A stretch of 64,000 nucleotides of DNA from CAZMGV01 sp964565925. Its GTDB lineage: Bacteria > JAGRBM01 > JAHCIT01. The stretch is taken from the NCBI GenBank assembly GCA_964565925.1, contig CAZMGV010000009.1, forward strand, positions 62,001-126,000. Reading direction: 5' to 3'. Made by a program: the position numbers and the translations under genes. Below, in pieces: positions 34,513-42,765 of the stretch; the first letter of the stretch is position 1; each line of letters begins with the position of its first letter. A model generated the notes under the pieces. It made no database searches and was not told where the DNA came from. It was given only the letters and a program-made list of their open reading frames with translations.

Positions 34513-35271
34513 ATGAGTTGCCTCACTCTGCGGACATATCGCGGCTGGTTCGCTCTGGGTTCGGTCCTGTCAATGGCGGCGCTTGGCGGGTGCGGGACGC
34601 CGCTCGACCGGCTGTCGCTGTTCACGAAAAACGCCGCGGGGCCGGTCGCCCAGAACCGGCTGGTGGCGGTGTCGGCCGGCGAGTTCCTCTACGGTCCGGG
34701 CAAGGAGCCGGTCGTACTGCCGGCGTTCGAGATCGACCGTTCGGAAGTGACCGTCGCCCAGTACGACGACTGCGTCGAGGAGGGCGACTGTTCGTGGCCC
34801 GCCGGGCACGGGCTCGACTGCAACTTCGGCCGCGCCGACCGGCTCAATCATCCGGTGAACTGCGTCGACTGGAACCAGGCGGCTGCCTACTGCAAATGGG
34901 CGGGCAAGCGGCTCCCCACCGAGCAGGAGTGGGAGAAGGCCGCCCGCGGTACCGACGGCCGGCCGTATCCCTGGGGCGGAGAAGAGCCGCGCTGCGAACT
35001 GGCCGTGATCCGGGACGGCGGCTCCGGCTGCAGCGTGCACCCGACCTGGCCGGTCTGTTCGATGACGGCGGGCAACTCTCCCTACGGCCTGTGCGACACG
35101 GCGGGCAACGTGTGGGAGTGGACCGCCACCTGCGACAGTGAATCCAAAGAGTGCGTCCGGCGCGGCGGTTCCGGGTCGAGTATCAGCCGCACGTCGCTGC
35201 GCACCGACAACCGGGCGACCGACGAGCCGGACGAGCAGTCGCCGGGCGTGGGATTCCGGTGCGCGAAGTAG
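34513..35271 (+). CDS. SUMF1/FGE-domain lipoprotein
   Basis: The 252-residue protein has a lipoprotein signal (lipobox LGGC) and a formylglycine-generating-enzyme-like domain from about residue 50: EIDRSEVTVAQYDDC, HPVNCVDWNQAAAYCKWAGKRLPTEQEWEKAARG, YPWGGEEPRC, GLCDTAGNVWEWT and terminal GFRCAK. Many bacterial relatives are not sulfatase activators but binding or structural modules. Several extra cysteines suggest disulfides outside the cytoplasm. The start at 34513 was chosen because a -10 box lies just before it; an upstream in-frame ATG at 34471 would sit before the promoter. Confidence 0.85.
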   Translation: MSCLTLRTYRGWFALGSVLSMAALGGCGTPLDRLSLFTKNAAGPVAQNRLVAVSAGEFLYGPGKEPVVLPAFEIDRSEVTVAQYDDCVEEGDCSWPAGHGLDCNFGRADRLNHPVNCVDWNQAAAYCKWAGKRLPTEQEWEKAARGTDGRPYPWGGEEPRCELAVIRDGGSGCSVHPTWPVCSMTAGNSPYGLCDTAGNVWEWTATCDSESKECVRRGGSGSSISRTSLRTDNRATDEPDEQSPGVGFRCAK

Positions 35272-35407
35272 GGCGCTTCCCCCGCCCGGCAGGATGAAGA
35301 TCGTTCCTGATGCGCCGGTCCCGGTGGCACCGGTCTGGTCTCTCCGACAATTTGTATGTTAACGAACTGGTGCGCCCGGCAGGGCGCTTTCGTTTGGGGG
35401 GAATTCC

Positions 35408-36430
35408 ATGTCCGAGACCAGTATCCAGATCCGCCTCAGGGCGCGTCCTGTGGGGCTGCCGAAGGAAACCGATTTCGAGAAGGTGACCGTGCCGGTCCGC
35501 GAGCCGGAACCGGGAGAAGTGCTGGTCGGCAACATCTATCTCTCGCTGGATCCGGCCATGCGCGGCTGGATGACCGATGCGAAATCCTACCTCCCGCCGG
35601 TGGGGATCGGCGAAGTGATGCGCGGGGCGACGGTCGGAAAAATCATCCGCTCGAACGATCCGTCCCTCGCCCCGGGGGATCTGGTGTCGGGGCTGCTCGG
35701 CTGGCAGCAGTACGCCACCGTCAAGGCGAAGCGGCTTCAGAAGCTTCCGCCGGGCGTGAAACCCACCATGGCGCTCTCGTCGCTGGGCATTACCGGGCTG
35801 ACCGCCTATTTCGGGCTGCTCGATATCTGCCAGCCCAAAGCGGGCGAAACGGTGGTCGTCTCGGGCGCCGCCGGAGCGGTCGGCTCGGTTGCGGGCCAGA
35901 TTGCGAAGCTCAAGGGGTGCCGGGTGATCGGCACGGCGGGCACCGACGAAAAATGCGCGTGGATCACGAAGGAACTCGGATTCGACGCGGCGCTGAACTA
36001 CCGCACAGCCGCGAATTTGCCGGGCGGCCTGGCGGGCGCGCTGGCGAAGCTGTGCCCCGACGGGATCGGCGTTTATTTCGATAACGTGGGCGGGCCGATG
36101 CTGGACGCGGTGCTGACGCAGGTAAAACCGCACGCGAGAATCGCGCTCTGCGGAGCGATCTCGGGGTACAACTCCACGGAACCGGTCCGGGGCCCCGCCA
36201 ACTGGTTCTCGCTCATCGTGAACCGGGTGAAGGTCGAGGGGTTCATCGTCATCGACTACGAGAAGCGATTCATGGAAGCGATCCGCGAGATGGCGCCCTG
36301 GGCCGTGTCCGGAAAGATCAACTCGCGGGTCGATATCGTGGACGGTATCGAGAACACGCCCAAGGCGCTGCTCCGGCTCTTTGCGGGCGACAATACTGGC
36401 AAGCAACTGGTCCGCGTGAGCGCGGAGTAA
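35408..36430 (+). CDS. NADP-dependent MDR oxidoreductase (CurA/alkenal-reductase type)
   Basis: The 340-residue zinc-independent medium-chain reductase has the family opening RLRARPVGLPKETDF, LSLDPAMRGWM near 48, the NADP-binding SGAAGAVGSVAGQIAKLKG near 156, and YFDNVGG near 222. Relatives reduce activated double bonds such as alkenals, prostaglandins or curcumin. It starts at an ATG at 35408 behind GGGGGGAA. The 136-base gap upstream holds no gene. A 21-base relic of a SUMF1 3' end follows its stop. Confidence 0.92.
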   Translation: MSETSIQIRLRARPVGLPKETDFEKVTVPVREPEPGEVLVGNIYLSLDPAMRGWMTDAKSYLPPVGIGEVMRGATVGKIIRSNDPSLAPGDLVSGLLGWQQYATVKAKRLQKLPPGVKPTMALSSLGITGLTAYFGLLDICQPKAGETVVVSGAAGAVGSVAGQIAKLKGCRVIGTAGTDEKCAWITKELGFDAALNYRTAANLPGGLAGALAKLCPDGIGVYFDNVGGPMLDAVLTQVKPHARIALCGAISGYNSTEPVRGPANWFSLIVNRVKVEGFIVIDYEKRFMEAIREMAPWAVSGKINSRVDIVDGIENTPKALLRLFAGDNTGKQLVRVSAE

Positions 36431-36445
36431 CCCGGTCGTGGCGCC

Positions 36446-36466
36446 GGTTTCCGGTGCGCGAAGCAG
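36446..36466 (+). pseudogene. Relic of a SUMF1-gene 3' end
   Basis: The codons read G-F-R-C-A-K-Q and the bases nearly match the last codons of the SUMF1 lipoprotein at 35251-35271 (TTCCGGTGCGCGAAG shared; stop changed to CAG). It lies 15 bases past the reductase stop, with no associated gene. Confidence 0.4.
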
Positions 36467-36484
36467 GGGATCAGTTCAAGGGAA

Positions 36485-37516
36485 TCAGTCCGCCCAGTGT
36501 TCCGCCAGCCACTCTCCCAGCCGGCGATTGGCTGCGGCCGACAGGTGAAGATCCTGCGGTGCGATCCGGGCATCGACGGCACGGGTGTCTTTGAACGCTT
36601 CAAGCCCGGACCGGATCGGGATTCCGGCCTTGGCGGCGGATTCGCGGGCGCTTTCGGTAAATGTTCCGGCGGGGGTGGTCGCCGTGTCGCGGTCATTCCA
36701 GACCAGTAGCGGGATATCGACGATCCGGCACCGGACCTGGTACCGGGTGCAGAGGTCCCCGAACCGTCCGATAGCGGCAGCCAGCGGTTCCCGGATTTTT
36801 TCGCCGTATTCCGCCCGTGCGACCAGTTCCTCTTCCACCGGCCGGGGTGGCGGCAGGAATGCGCGGGATTTGATAACCCGGAAAATCCGGTAAAGCGCTG
36901 AACTCCACCGGAGCCTTGCGGCCAGATCCGCATAAACAAGACGGCCCCGGTCGTGGGTGAGGCGGGGACGCAGGACGTCGAACAGGTACAGCCCCCAGAC
37001 CGCCTGCGCGGGCCGGATAGTCCCGAACAGATGCCCGGCGCGCTCGAGAATCAGGTCGGTGTTGTAGCCGGGGACTCCGGCATTGAGCGCCTGAAGATCG
37101 CCTCCAAGTTGCCGGGCCAAAACCTCGGGCCACGTGTCCGCTGCGTCCACGAGTCCGAAAGTCTGCGAGTCTCCGATGAACAGGATCCCGTGGCTGTCCG
37201 CCGCAGATGCCGGTTCCCGTGCGTCCGCCCGGGGGCCGGAAATTCTCAGGGACCGCGAGTCGAAATCCGCCGTCACAATCTGGTTGATCCGGAACCAGTT
37301 CCAGTCCATGACGCAGTGACTCGACGGTAAAGGTTCGTAGAACGGACCGGCCGGTGACGGGCGGGTGCAGCGGTCCAGGTCGCTGGCCCAGGGCCGGGGA
37401 ACGGCGCGCTCCACGATCCACGCTCCCGCTTCGGCCGATACGGCGAAGACCAGAACGGAGAGCAGGACCGGTGCCAGCGGATATTTTGTCACCAGCCGAT
37501 TGTCCTTCGCAGGCAC
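36485..37516 (-). CDS. Membrane-anchored SGNH/GDSL hydrolase-like protein
   Basis: The 343-residue protein has a membrane anchor or signal (about 13-30) and an SGNH-type core: block I LFIGDSQTFG near 117, asparagine in LNAGVPGYN near 146, and block V DLHLSAAAN near 322 with the Asp/His pair. The family includes esterases and acyl hydrolases acting on lipids, glycans or cell-wall acetyl groups. Location outside the cytoplasm is inferred from the N-terminal segment. No partner gene is obvious. Confidence 0.78.
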   Translation of the reverse strand: MPAKDNRLVTKYPLAPVLLSVLVFAVSAEAGAWIVERAVPRPWASDLDRCTRPSPAGPFYEPLPSSHCVMDWNWFRINQIVTADFDSRSLRISGPRADAREPASAADSHGILFIGDSQTFGLVDAADTWPEVLARQLGGDLQALNAGVPGYNTDLILERAGHLFGTIRPAQAVWGLYLFDVLRPRLTHDRGRLVYADLAARLRWSSALYRIFRVIKSRAFLPPPRPVEEELVARAEYGEKIREPLAAAIGRFGDLCTRYQVRCRIVDIPLLVWNDRDTATTPAGTFTESARESAAKAGIPIRSGLEAFKDTRAVDARIAPQDLHLSAAANRRLGEWLAEHWAD

Positions 37517-37590
37517 CTTGCAGGCAAGGGACCGCTTCCGCGACCGCCCGGCGCGGGGTTCAGGTGGGCTAGGCAGGGCGCAAACCGGTC

Positions 37591-38316
37591 TTATTCGGTC
37601 TTCTGATGTACGTCGTGGAACGCCAGCATGGCAGACAATTGCTGCTCTTTGGCATCGTCGAAGCCGCAGGTGGCAGTGAACTCTGGCGGGTTCTCAAACG
37701 TCCCGAACAGCATGTCCCACCAGACAATATCACCGTAGTTATTCTTATGACGTCCATGCTGATGGTGTATCCGGTGCATTTCGGGCCTCTGGAAAAACCA
37801 GCCAATCCAGCGCGGAGTCGTGACGTTGGTATGGTAGAAGAATTCGCCGATTGCCGTGCAGGCCGTATAGAAAGCTCCTGCCCGCAGGTCGAGTCCCAGA
37901 ACGGTGTATACCAGCACCGAGCCCAGGACCGAGTTGAAGATCATCTCCAGCGGGTGTTTGTAGAATGACGTGATAACCTCGATACGCTGTGGACTGTGGT
38001 GAATCTGATGGAAACCCCTCCACAGAATATCCACTTCATGCCGCCATCTGTGCCACCAGTAGAAGACGAACGTGGCGATAAAATACGCCAGAAGGCCGCC
38101 ATATAGCGGGCTCAGGCCCGGACTCCGATGAAAGATCGAGGTTCCGGATAGCCAGACTTCCCAGCCGACTCCAGCGAGCAGGACCACGCCCAACTGGATG
38201 ATGTTAATAACGACTACCCGGACCGGCCATGTCGGGACTGACGGAAGGTGCCAGCCCGGAAATAAGCGTTCCAGCAAAAAGCAGGCTGAAAAGATTATCA
38301 GAAGATATAAAAGCAT
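37591..38316 (-). CDS. Sterol desaturase/fatty acid hydroxylase family membrane protein
   Basis: The 241-residue integral membrane protein has the eight-histidine di-iron signature: WHRWRH near 88, FHQIHH near 102, a mid HTN, and MHRIHHQHGRHKNNYGD near 180. Family members hydroxylate or desaturate sterols, fatty acids, carotenoids or alkylglycerols using O2. Four to five hydrophobic segments carry the histidines on the cytoplasmic face. The start overlaps the end of the truncated nuclease frame upstream. Substrate is unknown. Confidence 0.9.
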   Translation of the reverse strand: MLLYLLIIFSACFLLERLFPGWHLPSVPTWPVRVVVINIIQLGVVLLAGVGWEVWLSGTSIFHRSPGLSPLYGGLLAYFIATFVFYWWHRWRHEVDILWRGFHQIHHSPQRIEVITSFYKHPLEMIFNSVLGSVLVYTVLGLDLRAGAFYTACTAIGEFFYHTNVTTPRWIGWFFQRPEMHRIHHQHGRHKNNYGDIVWWDMLFGTFENPPEFTATCGFDDAKEQQLSAMLAFHDVHQKTE

Positions 38317-38663
38317 TCGGTAGTGGCTAACTTTTCTTTTTGCCGTCCCGCGGCGGATGTGCGCGCCGCCATTCCCACGGCGCTACCGGGCCCGGTTTCG
38401 CCCACAGTCCGCTGTGCCGTTCTCTGGCGATCCGGGGCAGGATAGGTTTCGGGCGCGTAGATGCCGATCAGCCGGATCTCGACCGGTTCGGGCTTGCCGG
38501 TTTTGCCGGACTTCTTCTCGACGACAATCGAGTGGCCGTCGATCACTTCCACCACGATCCCCTGGAACGGATCGTCGGCGACCGCGAGACAAGGCATGAG
38601 GGATACAGCAAGCGCAGCCAGAAGCGGCCCGAGGCGGAACCGGTGAGGTGATAGGGAAAGCAT
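38298..38663 (-). pseudogene. Truncated secreted thermonuclease-like (SNase) gene
   Basis: A signal peptide (about 1-29, LAVADD) is followed by GIVVEVIDGHSIVVE and RLIGIYAPET, matching the first strands of the staphylococcal nuclease fold. Most of the rest of the fold is missing: after about residue 73 the frame becomes low-complexity and ends at 121 residues. The first active-site arginine region is partly kept, the later glutamate and arginine are not seen. It is probably a decayed or truncated copy. Its end overlaps the desaturase start by 19 bases. Confidence 0.5.
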
Positions 38664-38746
38664 GGAGGAACTTTACTGTCCGCAGCGAACCCCCACAAGG
38701 GGGACAAGCGGGAGGCGAGGCGCGGGAAATAGTGGCCAACTCCGGG

Positions 38747-38767
38747 GGCTTCCTGTGCGCGAAATAG
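38747..38767 (+). pseudogene. Second relic of a SUMF1-gene 3' end
   Basis: The codons read G-F-L-C-A-K-stop, close to the terminal GFRCAK-stop of the SUMF1 lipoprotein, including the following GGGC. No matching upstream coding remains. Confidence 0.35.
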
Positions 38768-38824
38768 GGCACTTCACTGGCTGACTGCTGTTAATGGCGG
38801 CGGGATGCCCGCAATTCAGAACGC

Positions 38825-39334
38825 CTAGGGCGCTCCCGTATGCGCGTTACAGGTGAAGGATTCGTTGCCGCTGGCTCCCAACCCCTTCGCTCCAAACAAG
38901 GTGGGATCAACGGACGGAGAGGGCGATATCGAATTGATCTGGTTCCAGGAGATGGCGACGGTCCGGTCCGCGTTATATCCGCCGGTAATGTTCATGACGT
39001 TGGAAGAGTTTCCTTCCTCCCAGGTAAAACCGGCTGGAGTGGAATACGAGCCGCCTTCAACGTTCGAATACCGGTAAATCCCCGTTCCATCGTCAATGAA
39101 CTGAAGGTGGTAGAAGTAGAACACCCCGGCAGGCCGCGACGAGCACGCCCAGTAGGCTCCATCGCCCAGACCTGACGGATTCGTGATGGCGTACACTTCG
39201 TCGAGTTGGCAGACGCCCGACCCATCGTCGTGCGTGCCGGTGCCACACTCCAGCGGACTTCCATCTTCACTCGCCGGGGCACAACCGGCCCAGAAGCAGA
39301 TCAGGGCAAGCAGAATTTTGATTGTCTTTGACAC
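38825..39334 (-). CDS. Small cysteine-containing lipoprotein, unknown
   Basis: The 169-residue protein starts at GTG at 39334 behind a strong GGAGGTG site. The signal is short, with lipobox FWAGC (C18). The mature part has several cysteines (ECGTGTH, GVCQL, WACSS, FTCNA) and Gly/Ser-rich segments, suggesting a disulfide-bonded beta domain. It does not show the DGDY or IYDF blocks of the four-member lipoprotein family. A 7-base hairpin (CCAGCCT/AGGCTGG, 39361-39383) lies in its leader. I do not recognise it. Confidence 0.7.
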   Translation of the reverse strand: MSKTIKILLALICFWAGCAPASEDGSPLECGTGTHDDGSGVCQLDEVYAITNPSGLGDGAYWACSSRPAGVFYFYHLQFIDDGTGIYRYSNVEGGSYSTPAGFTWEEGNSSNVMNITGGYNADRTVAISWNQINSISPSPSVDPTLFGAKGLGASGNESFTCNAHTGAP

Positions 39335-39491
39335 GGTGCACCTCCAGAAGTTGAGGCACTCCAGCCTGCGGAATGGAGGCTGGTCTTAACTACCAAAATC
39401 TAACCATTGGATGGAATACTGGTTATGACTTTTGATTCTATGGAGGCGAAAATATTTAACGTGGACGTCGGCAGTCTATACGCCAAGAGAA

Positions 39492-39507
39492 GCTTGGCTT
39501 GCCAAGC
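39492..39507 (-). terminator. Possible terminator after tRNA-Thr
   Basis: GCTTGGC and GCCAAGC form a perfect stem with a 2-base loop, followed on the minus strand by TTCTCTT. It lies 34 bases past the tRNA 3' end. Confidence 0.5.
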
Positions 39508-39540
39508 AGAGACCGTCGACTGAGGGGCTGAGATAAGAAC

Positions 39541-39617
39541 TGGAGCCACCTGTCGGAATCGAACCGACGACCCCCGCTTTACGAAAGCGGTGCTCTACCA
39601 GCTGAGCTAAGGTGGCT
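39541..39617 (-). tRNA. tRNA-Thr (anticodon CGU)
   Basis: On the minus strand the acceptor arms AGCCACC/GGTGGCT, a D-arm (AGCTCAGCTGGTAGAGC), the anticodon arm with loop TTCGTAA, a T-arm with GGTTCGATTCC, and an encoded CCA give a complete cloverleaf of 77 bases. Anticodon CGU reads ACG codons. It is not next to an integrase. Confidence 0.95.
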
Positions 39618-39724
39618 CGCCGGGCCCGTTTGGGCAGGCCCGTGGGACGCCTTTAGTAGGAAGTTTTGGGCCTGAAGGCAAGTGCGAAAAACCCGTCCCT
39701 TTACCCCCCGCCCCGGACAGGCCT

Positions 39725-41218
39725 ATGCTGCGTTCCATGAAGGTTCTGGCCCTTATTCTGCTCTGTTTCGCGGTGCCGCTCCGGGCTGAGGAAGCCGCCC
39801 GAACAGGCCCGGCAGCCCCGGTAACGGCCCGCGCACCGGCTGCTTCCCCGGCAGTTCCTGCAAAGCCCCTGTTCGAGAAGGCCCCCGGCTGGAAGACCGC
39901 CCGCAAGATCGACATCCATGAGGAAATATCACTGTCCACCGCCGCATACGTGCGACGGGCGCTGGACGTGGCGACTCGGGAGCACGCCGACCTGTTCGTA
40001 ATCGACCTCGAAACCTTCGGCGGCCGGGTCGACGCGGCGGTCCAGATCCGCGACGCGCTGGTCCGCTCGAAGATCCCCACCGCCGTCTATATCAACCCGC
40101 GCGCGATCTCGGCCGGGGCGTTTATCTCGCTCGCCACCGACCGGATCGTCATGGCGCCGGGCGGCACCATCGGCGCCGCGACGCCGATCCAGATTCCGGC
40201 GGGGGGCGGCGAGGCGACGCCGGTCAGCGAAAAATACACGAGCTACTTCCGGCAGGAGATGCGGGCGACAGCGGAACTCAAGGGCCGTAACGGCGACGTG
40301 GCCGAGGCGATGGTCGACGCGCAGAAGTCGGTGCCGGGGCTGAACGAAAAGGGCAAGCTGGTGACGCTCACCACCGGGCAGGCGCTCCAGTGGAAGATCG
40401 CCGACGCGCAGGCCGCCACACCCGAGGAGTTCTACCGGGCACTGGGACTGGCCGATTCGGTCCGGCCCCGCGTGGTCGAGGCCACCTGGAGCGAGGACCT
40501 GGCCGGTTTCCTGACGTCGCAGGCGGTCTCGACGCTGCTGTTTATCGTGATGCTGGTCTGCGCGTATCTGGAGTATCACACGCCGGGGTTCGGCGTGTTC
40601 GGGTTCACGGCGATCGTCTGCTTCTCGATGCTGTTCTTCGGTCACTACCTGACGGGGCTCGCCTCCTACACGGAACTGGTCCTCTTCGTCGCCGGTGCCG
40701 TCCTGCTGACAATCGAGATAGTCGCCATACCGGGGTTCGGAGTCGTGGGGCTTGCGGGCATTGCGGCGATGATCGCCTCGCTCGTCATGATGCTGGTGGG
40801 CAGCGACTTCGCCGTGCCGGACCTGACCGGCGCCATTACGCGGTTCGTCTGGTCGATGGGTATTTCCGTCGCCATCATGGTGGCGCTGGCGCGGTTCCTG
40901 CCCAGGCGCGAGATGAAGGCGGGCGGCGTGTTCCTGGCTACGGAGATGCCGTCCAGTGCAGGTTATACGAACCTGAACGCGCGCGAGGCGGGGCTTGTCG
41001 GCAAGTCCGGTTCCGCCGCGACGACCCTGCGCCCGTCAGGCCGGGTGAAGATCGACGGGGAAGAATATACGGCCCAGACCGAAGGCGGATTTGTGGATAA
41101 GGGGACGCCGGTGACGGTGATCCGCGTGGACGGGACGGCGATTGTCGTGAAAGCGGCCAGTAATGCGGCCATTACTACAGACAGCTCCGGTGATACGACG
41201 GGAGGCGCGGCGTCATGA
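39725..41218 (+). CDS. NfeD1-type membrane serine protease (long form)
   Basis: The 497-residue protein has a signal peptide, a ClpP-like serine protease domain at about 60-270 (DLETFGGRVDAAVQIRDAL, nucleophile in AISAGAFISLA, then lysine-bearing region), four to five membrane spans (270-405) and a C-terminal OB-fold (GRVKIDGEEYTAQTEGGFVDKGTPVTVIRVDG). Long NfeD proteins partner with flotillin/stomatin proteins at membrane microdomains. The next gene overlaps its stop (ATGA), and floA follows, which is the canonical arrangement. An alternative start lies at M5. Confidence 0.9.
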   Translation: MLRSMKVLALILLCFAVPLRAEEAARTGPAAPVTARAPAASPAVPAKPLFEKAPGWKTARKIDIHEEISLSTAAYVRRALDVATREHADLFVIDLETFGGRVDAAVQIRDALVRSKIPTAVYINPRAISAGAFISLATDRIVMAPGGTIGAATPIQIPAGGGEATPVSEKYTSYFRQEMRATAELKGRNGDVAEAMVDAQKSVPGLNEKGKLVTLTTGQALQWKIADAQAATPEEFYRALGLADSVRPRVVEATWSEDLAGFLTSQAVSTLLFIVMLVCAYLEYHTPGFGVFGFTAIVCFSMLFFGHYLTGLASYTELVLFVAGAVLLTIEIVAIPGFGVVGLAGIAAMIASLVMMLVGSDFAVPDLTGAITRFVWSMGISVAIMVALARFLPRREMKAGGVFLATEMPSSAGYTNLNAREAGLVGKSGSAATTLRPSGRVKIDGEEYTAQTEGGFVDKGTPVTVIRVDGTAIVVKAASNAAITTDSSGDTTGGAAS

Positions 41219-41700
41219 CACTGCCCGAAGGGTTCACCACCGTCGTCGGACTGATCGCCGCCGGTATCCTGCTGCTCGGGCTGGAACTGTTCCTGCCGGG
41301 GGCGGTGATCGGGATCATGGGCGCCTCGATGCTGATCGCCGGCTGCTACTACGCCTTTCACCTGCCGGTGGATAACCCGGACCTGTGGGGGTTCGGCGCG
41401 GTGGCCGTCAGTGCCGCCTCCGCCTCCATCGTCGCCATCCTGTTTATCCGCAGCAAATACGCAAAGCGGCTGGTGCTCAGGACCGAAAGCTCGTCGACGC
41501 TTTCCACGCCTGAAGGGGCGGCGCTCGCCGGACTCGAAGGTGTCGCGCAGACGGACCTGCGGCCCTCAGGCATGGCCGAAATTTCGGGCCGCCGGGTGGA
41601 TGTGGTCGCCGACTGCGCGTTCATCCACAAAGGCAGCCGTATCCGTGTCCGGAAAGTCGAAGGGTCCCGGGTCCTTGTGGAACCGGTGGATCAGCAATAA
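41215..41700 (+). CDS. NfeD short form (NfeD-like OB-fold membrane protein)
   Basis: The 161-residue protein has three membrane segments (about 8-28, 33-48, 57-76) and a C-terminal OB domain (GVAQTDLRPSGMAEISGRRVDVVADCAFIHKGSRIRVRKVEG), without a protease domain. Short NfeD proteins also accompany FloA. It overlaps the long nfeD by four bases and floA starts 46 bases later, so the three form one operon. Confidence 0.9.
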   Translation: MTLPEGFTTVVGLIAAGILLLGLELFLPGAVIGIMGASMLIAGCYYAFHLPVDNPDLWGFGAVAVSAASASIVAILFIRSKYAKRLVLRTESSSTLSTPEGAALAGLEGVAQTDLRPSGMAEISGRRVDVVADCAFIHKGSRIRVRKVEGSRVLVEPVDQQ

Positions 41701-41746
41701 GGTTTACGAACAGCGCGGCTCCCCTTGAAGCCGCCGGAGGGTTGTC

Positions 41747-42739
41747 ATGGATTTCTTCCAGCTCGGTGTGCCGGTGATTCTGCTCGGGATCATTCTCTTC
41801 TTCGTGATCCTGTATTTCGTGCCGCTGGGGCTCTACATCTCGGCGCTTTTCTCGAATGCGCACGTCAGCATCGGAACCTTGATCGGGATGCGCCTGCGGC
41901 GTGTGCCACCCGGGCCCATTGTCTCGGCGCGCATCAGCGCCGTGAAGGCGGGGATCCCGGTCTCCATCGACAAGCTCGAATCGCACTATCTCGCGGGCGG
42001 CAACGTCCCGCACGTGGTGGTGGCGCTCATCAGCGCCGACAAGGCGGGCATGAACCTGACGTTCGAGAAGGCGGCGGCGATCGATCTTGCGGGCCGCGAC
42101 GTGCTCGAAGCGGTAAAAAACTCGGTCAACCCCAAGGTGATCACCACACCGCTCGTGGCGGCGGTTGCCAAGGACGGCATTCAGCTGAAGGCGATCAGCC
42201 GGGTGACGGTGCGCACGAACATCGACAAGCTCGTGGGCGGCGCCGGTGAAGAGACGATCATCGCCCGCGTCGGCGAAGGCATCGTCACGACCATCGGCTC
42301 GTCGGCGAGCCACAAGACCGTGCTCGAGAATCCGGACCTGATTTCCAAGACCGTGCTGTCGAAGGGCCTGGACGCAGGCACGGCGTTCGAGATTCTTTCT
42401 ATCGACATCGCCGACGTGGACGTGGGCGAGAACATCGGCGCGCAGCTGCAGACGGCGCAGGCCGAAGCGGACAAGAAGGTCGCGCAGGCGCAGGCGGAAG
42501 GCCGCCGCGCCATGGCTATCGCGCACGAACAGGAGAACCGCGCCAAGGCGGAAGAGATGCGGGCCAAGCTGATCGAGGCCGAGGCGCAGATTCCGATGGC
42601 GATCGCGGAGGCGTTCCGGTCCGGCCGTCTCGGCGTCATGGACTACTACAACCTGAAGAACGTGCAGGCCGATACGGAGATGCGGGCGTCGATTGGTGCG
42701 CAGACGAAGCCGTCTAACGAACGGGACCCCAACGGCTGA
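41747..42739 (+). CDS. floA: Flotillin-like protein FloA
   Basis: The 330-residue protein has an N-terminal hairpin membrane segment (about 8-34), the PHB/SPFH-like core of the FloA/YqfA family (VPPGPIVSARISAVKAGIPVSIDKLESHYLAGG, then LISADKAG), and a C-terminal coiled region rich in A/E/Q/K (AQAEADKKVAQAQAEG...) near 225-280. FloA scaffolds functional membrane microdomains. It is third in the nfeD-nfeD-floA operon, followed 27 bases later by an unknown gene. Confidence 0.94.
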   Translation: MDFFQLGVPVILLGIILFFVILYFVPLGLYISALFSNAHVSIGTLIGMRLRRVPPGPIVSARISAVKAGIPVSIDKLESHYLAGGNVPHVVVALISADKAGMNLTFEKAAAIDLAGRDVLEAVKNSVNPKVITTPLVAAVAKDGIQLKAISRVTVRTNIDKLVGGAGEETIIARVGEGIVTTIGSSASHKTVLENPDLISKTVLSKGLDAGTAFEILSIDIADVDVGENIGAQLQTAQAEADKKVAQAQAEGRRAMAIAHEQENRAKAEEMRAKLIEAEAQIPMAIAEAFRSGRLGVMDYYNLKNVQADTEMRASIGAQTKPSNERDPNG

Positions 42740-42765
42740 CGGAGATTTCCACAGCGGGTGACTGA

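Noticed and set aside
34513..35271. A sulfatase-activating formylglycine enzyme
   Set aside because: No sulfatase gene is adjacent, and the protein is a lipoprotein with extra cysteines; only the domain family can be claimed.
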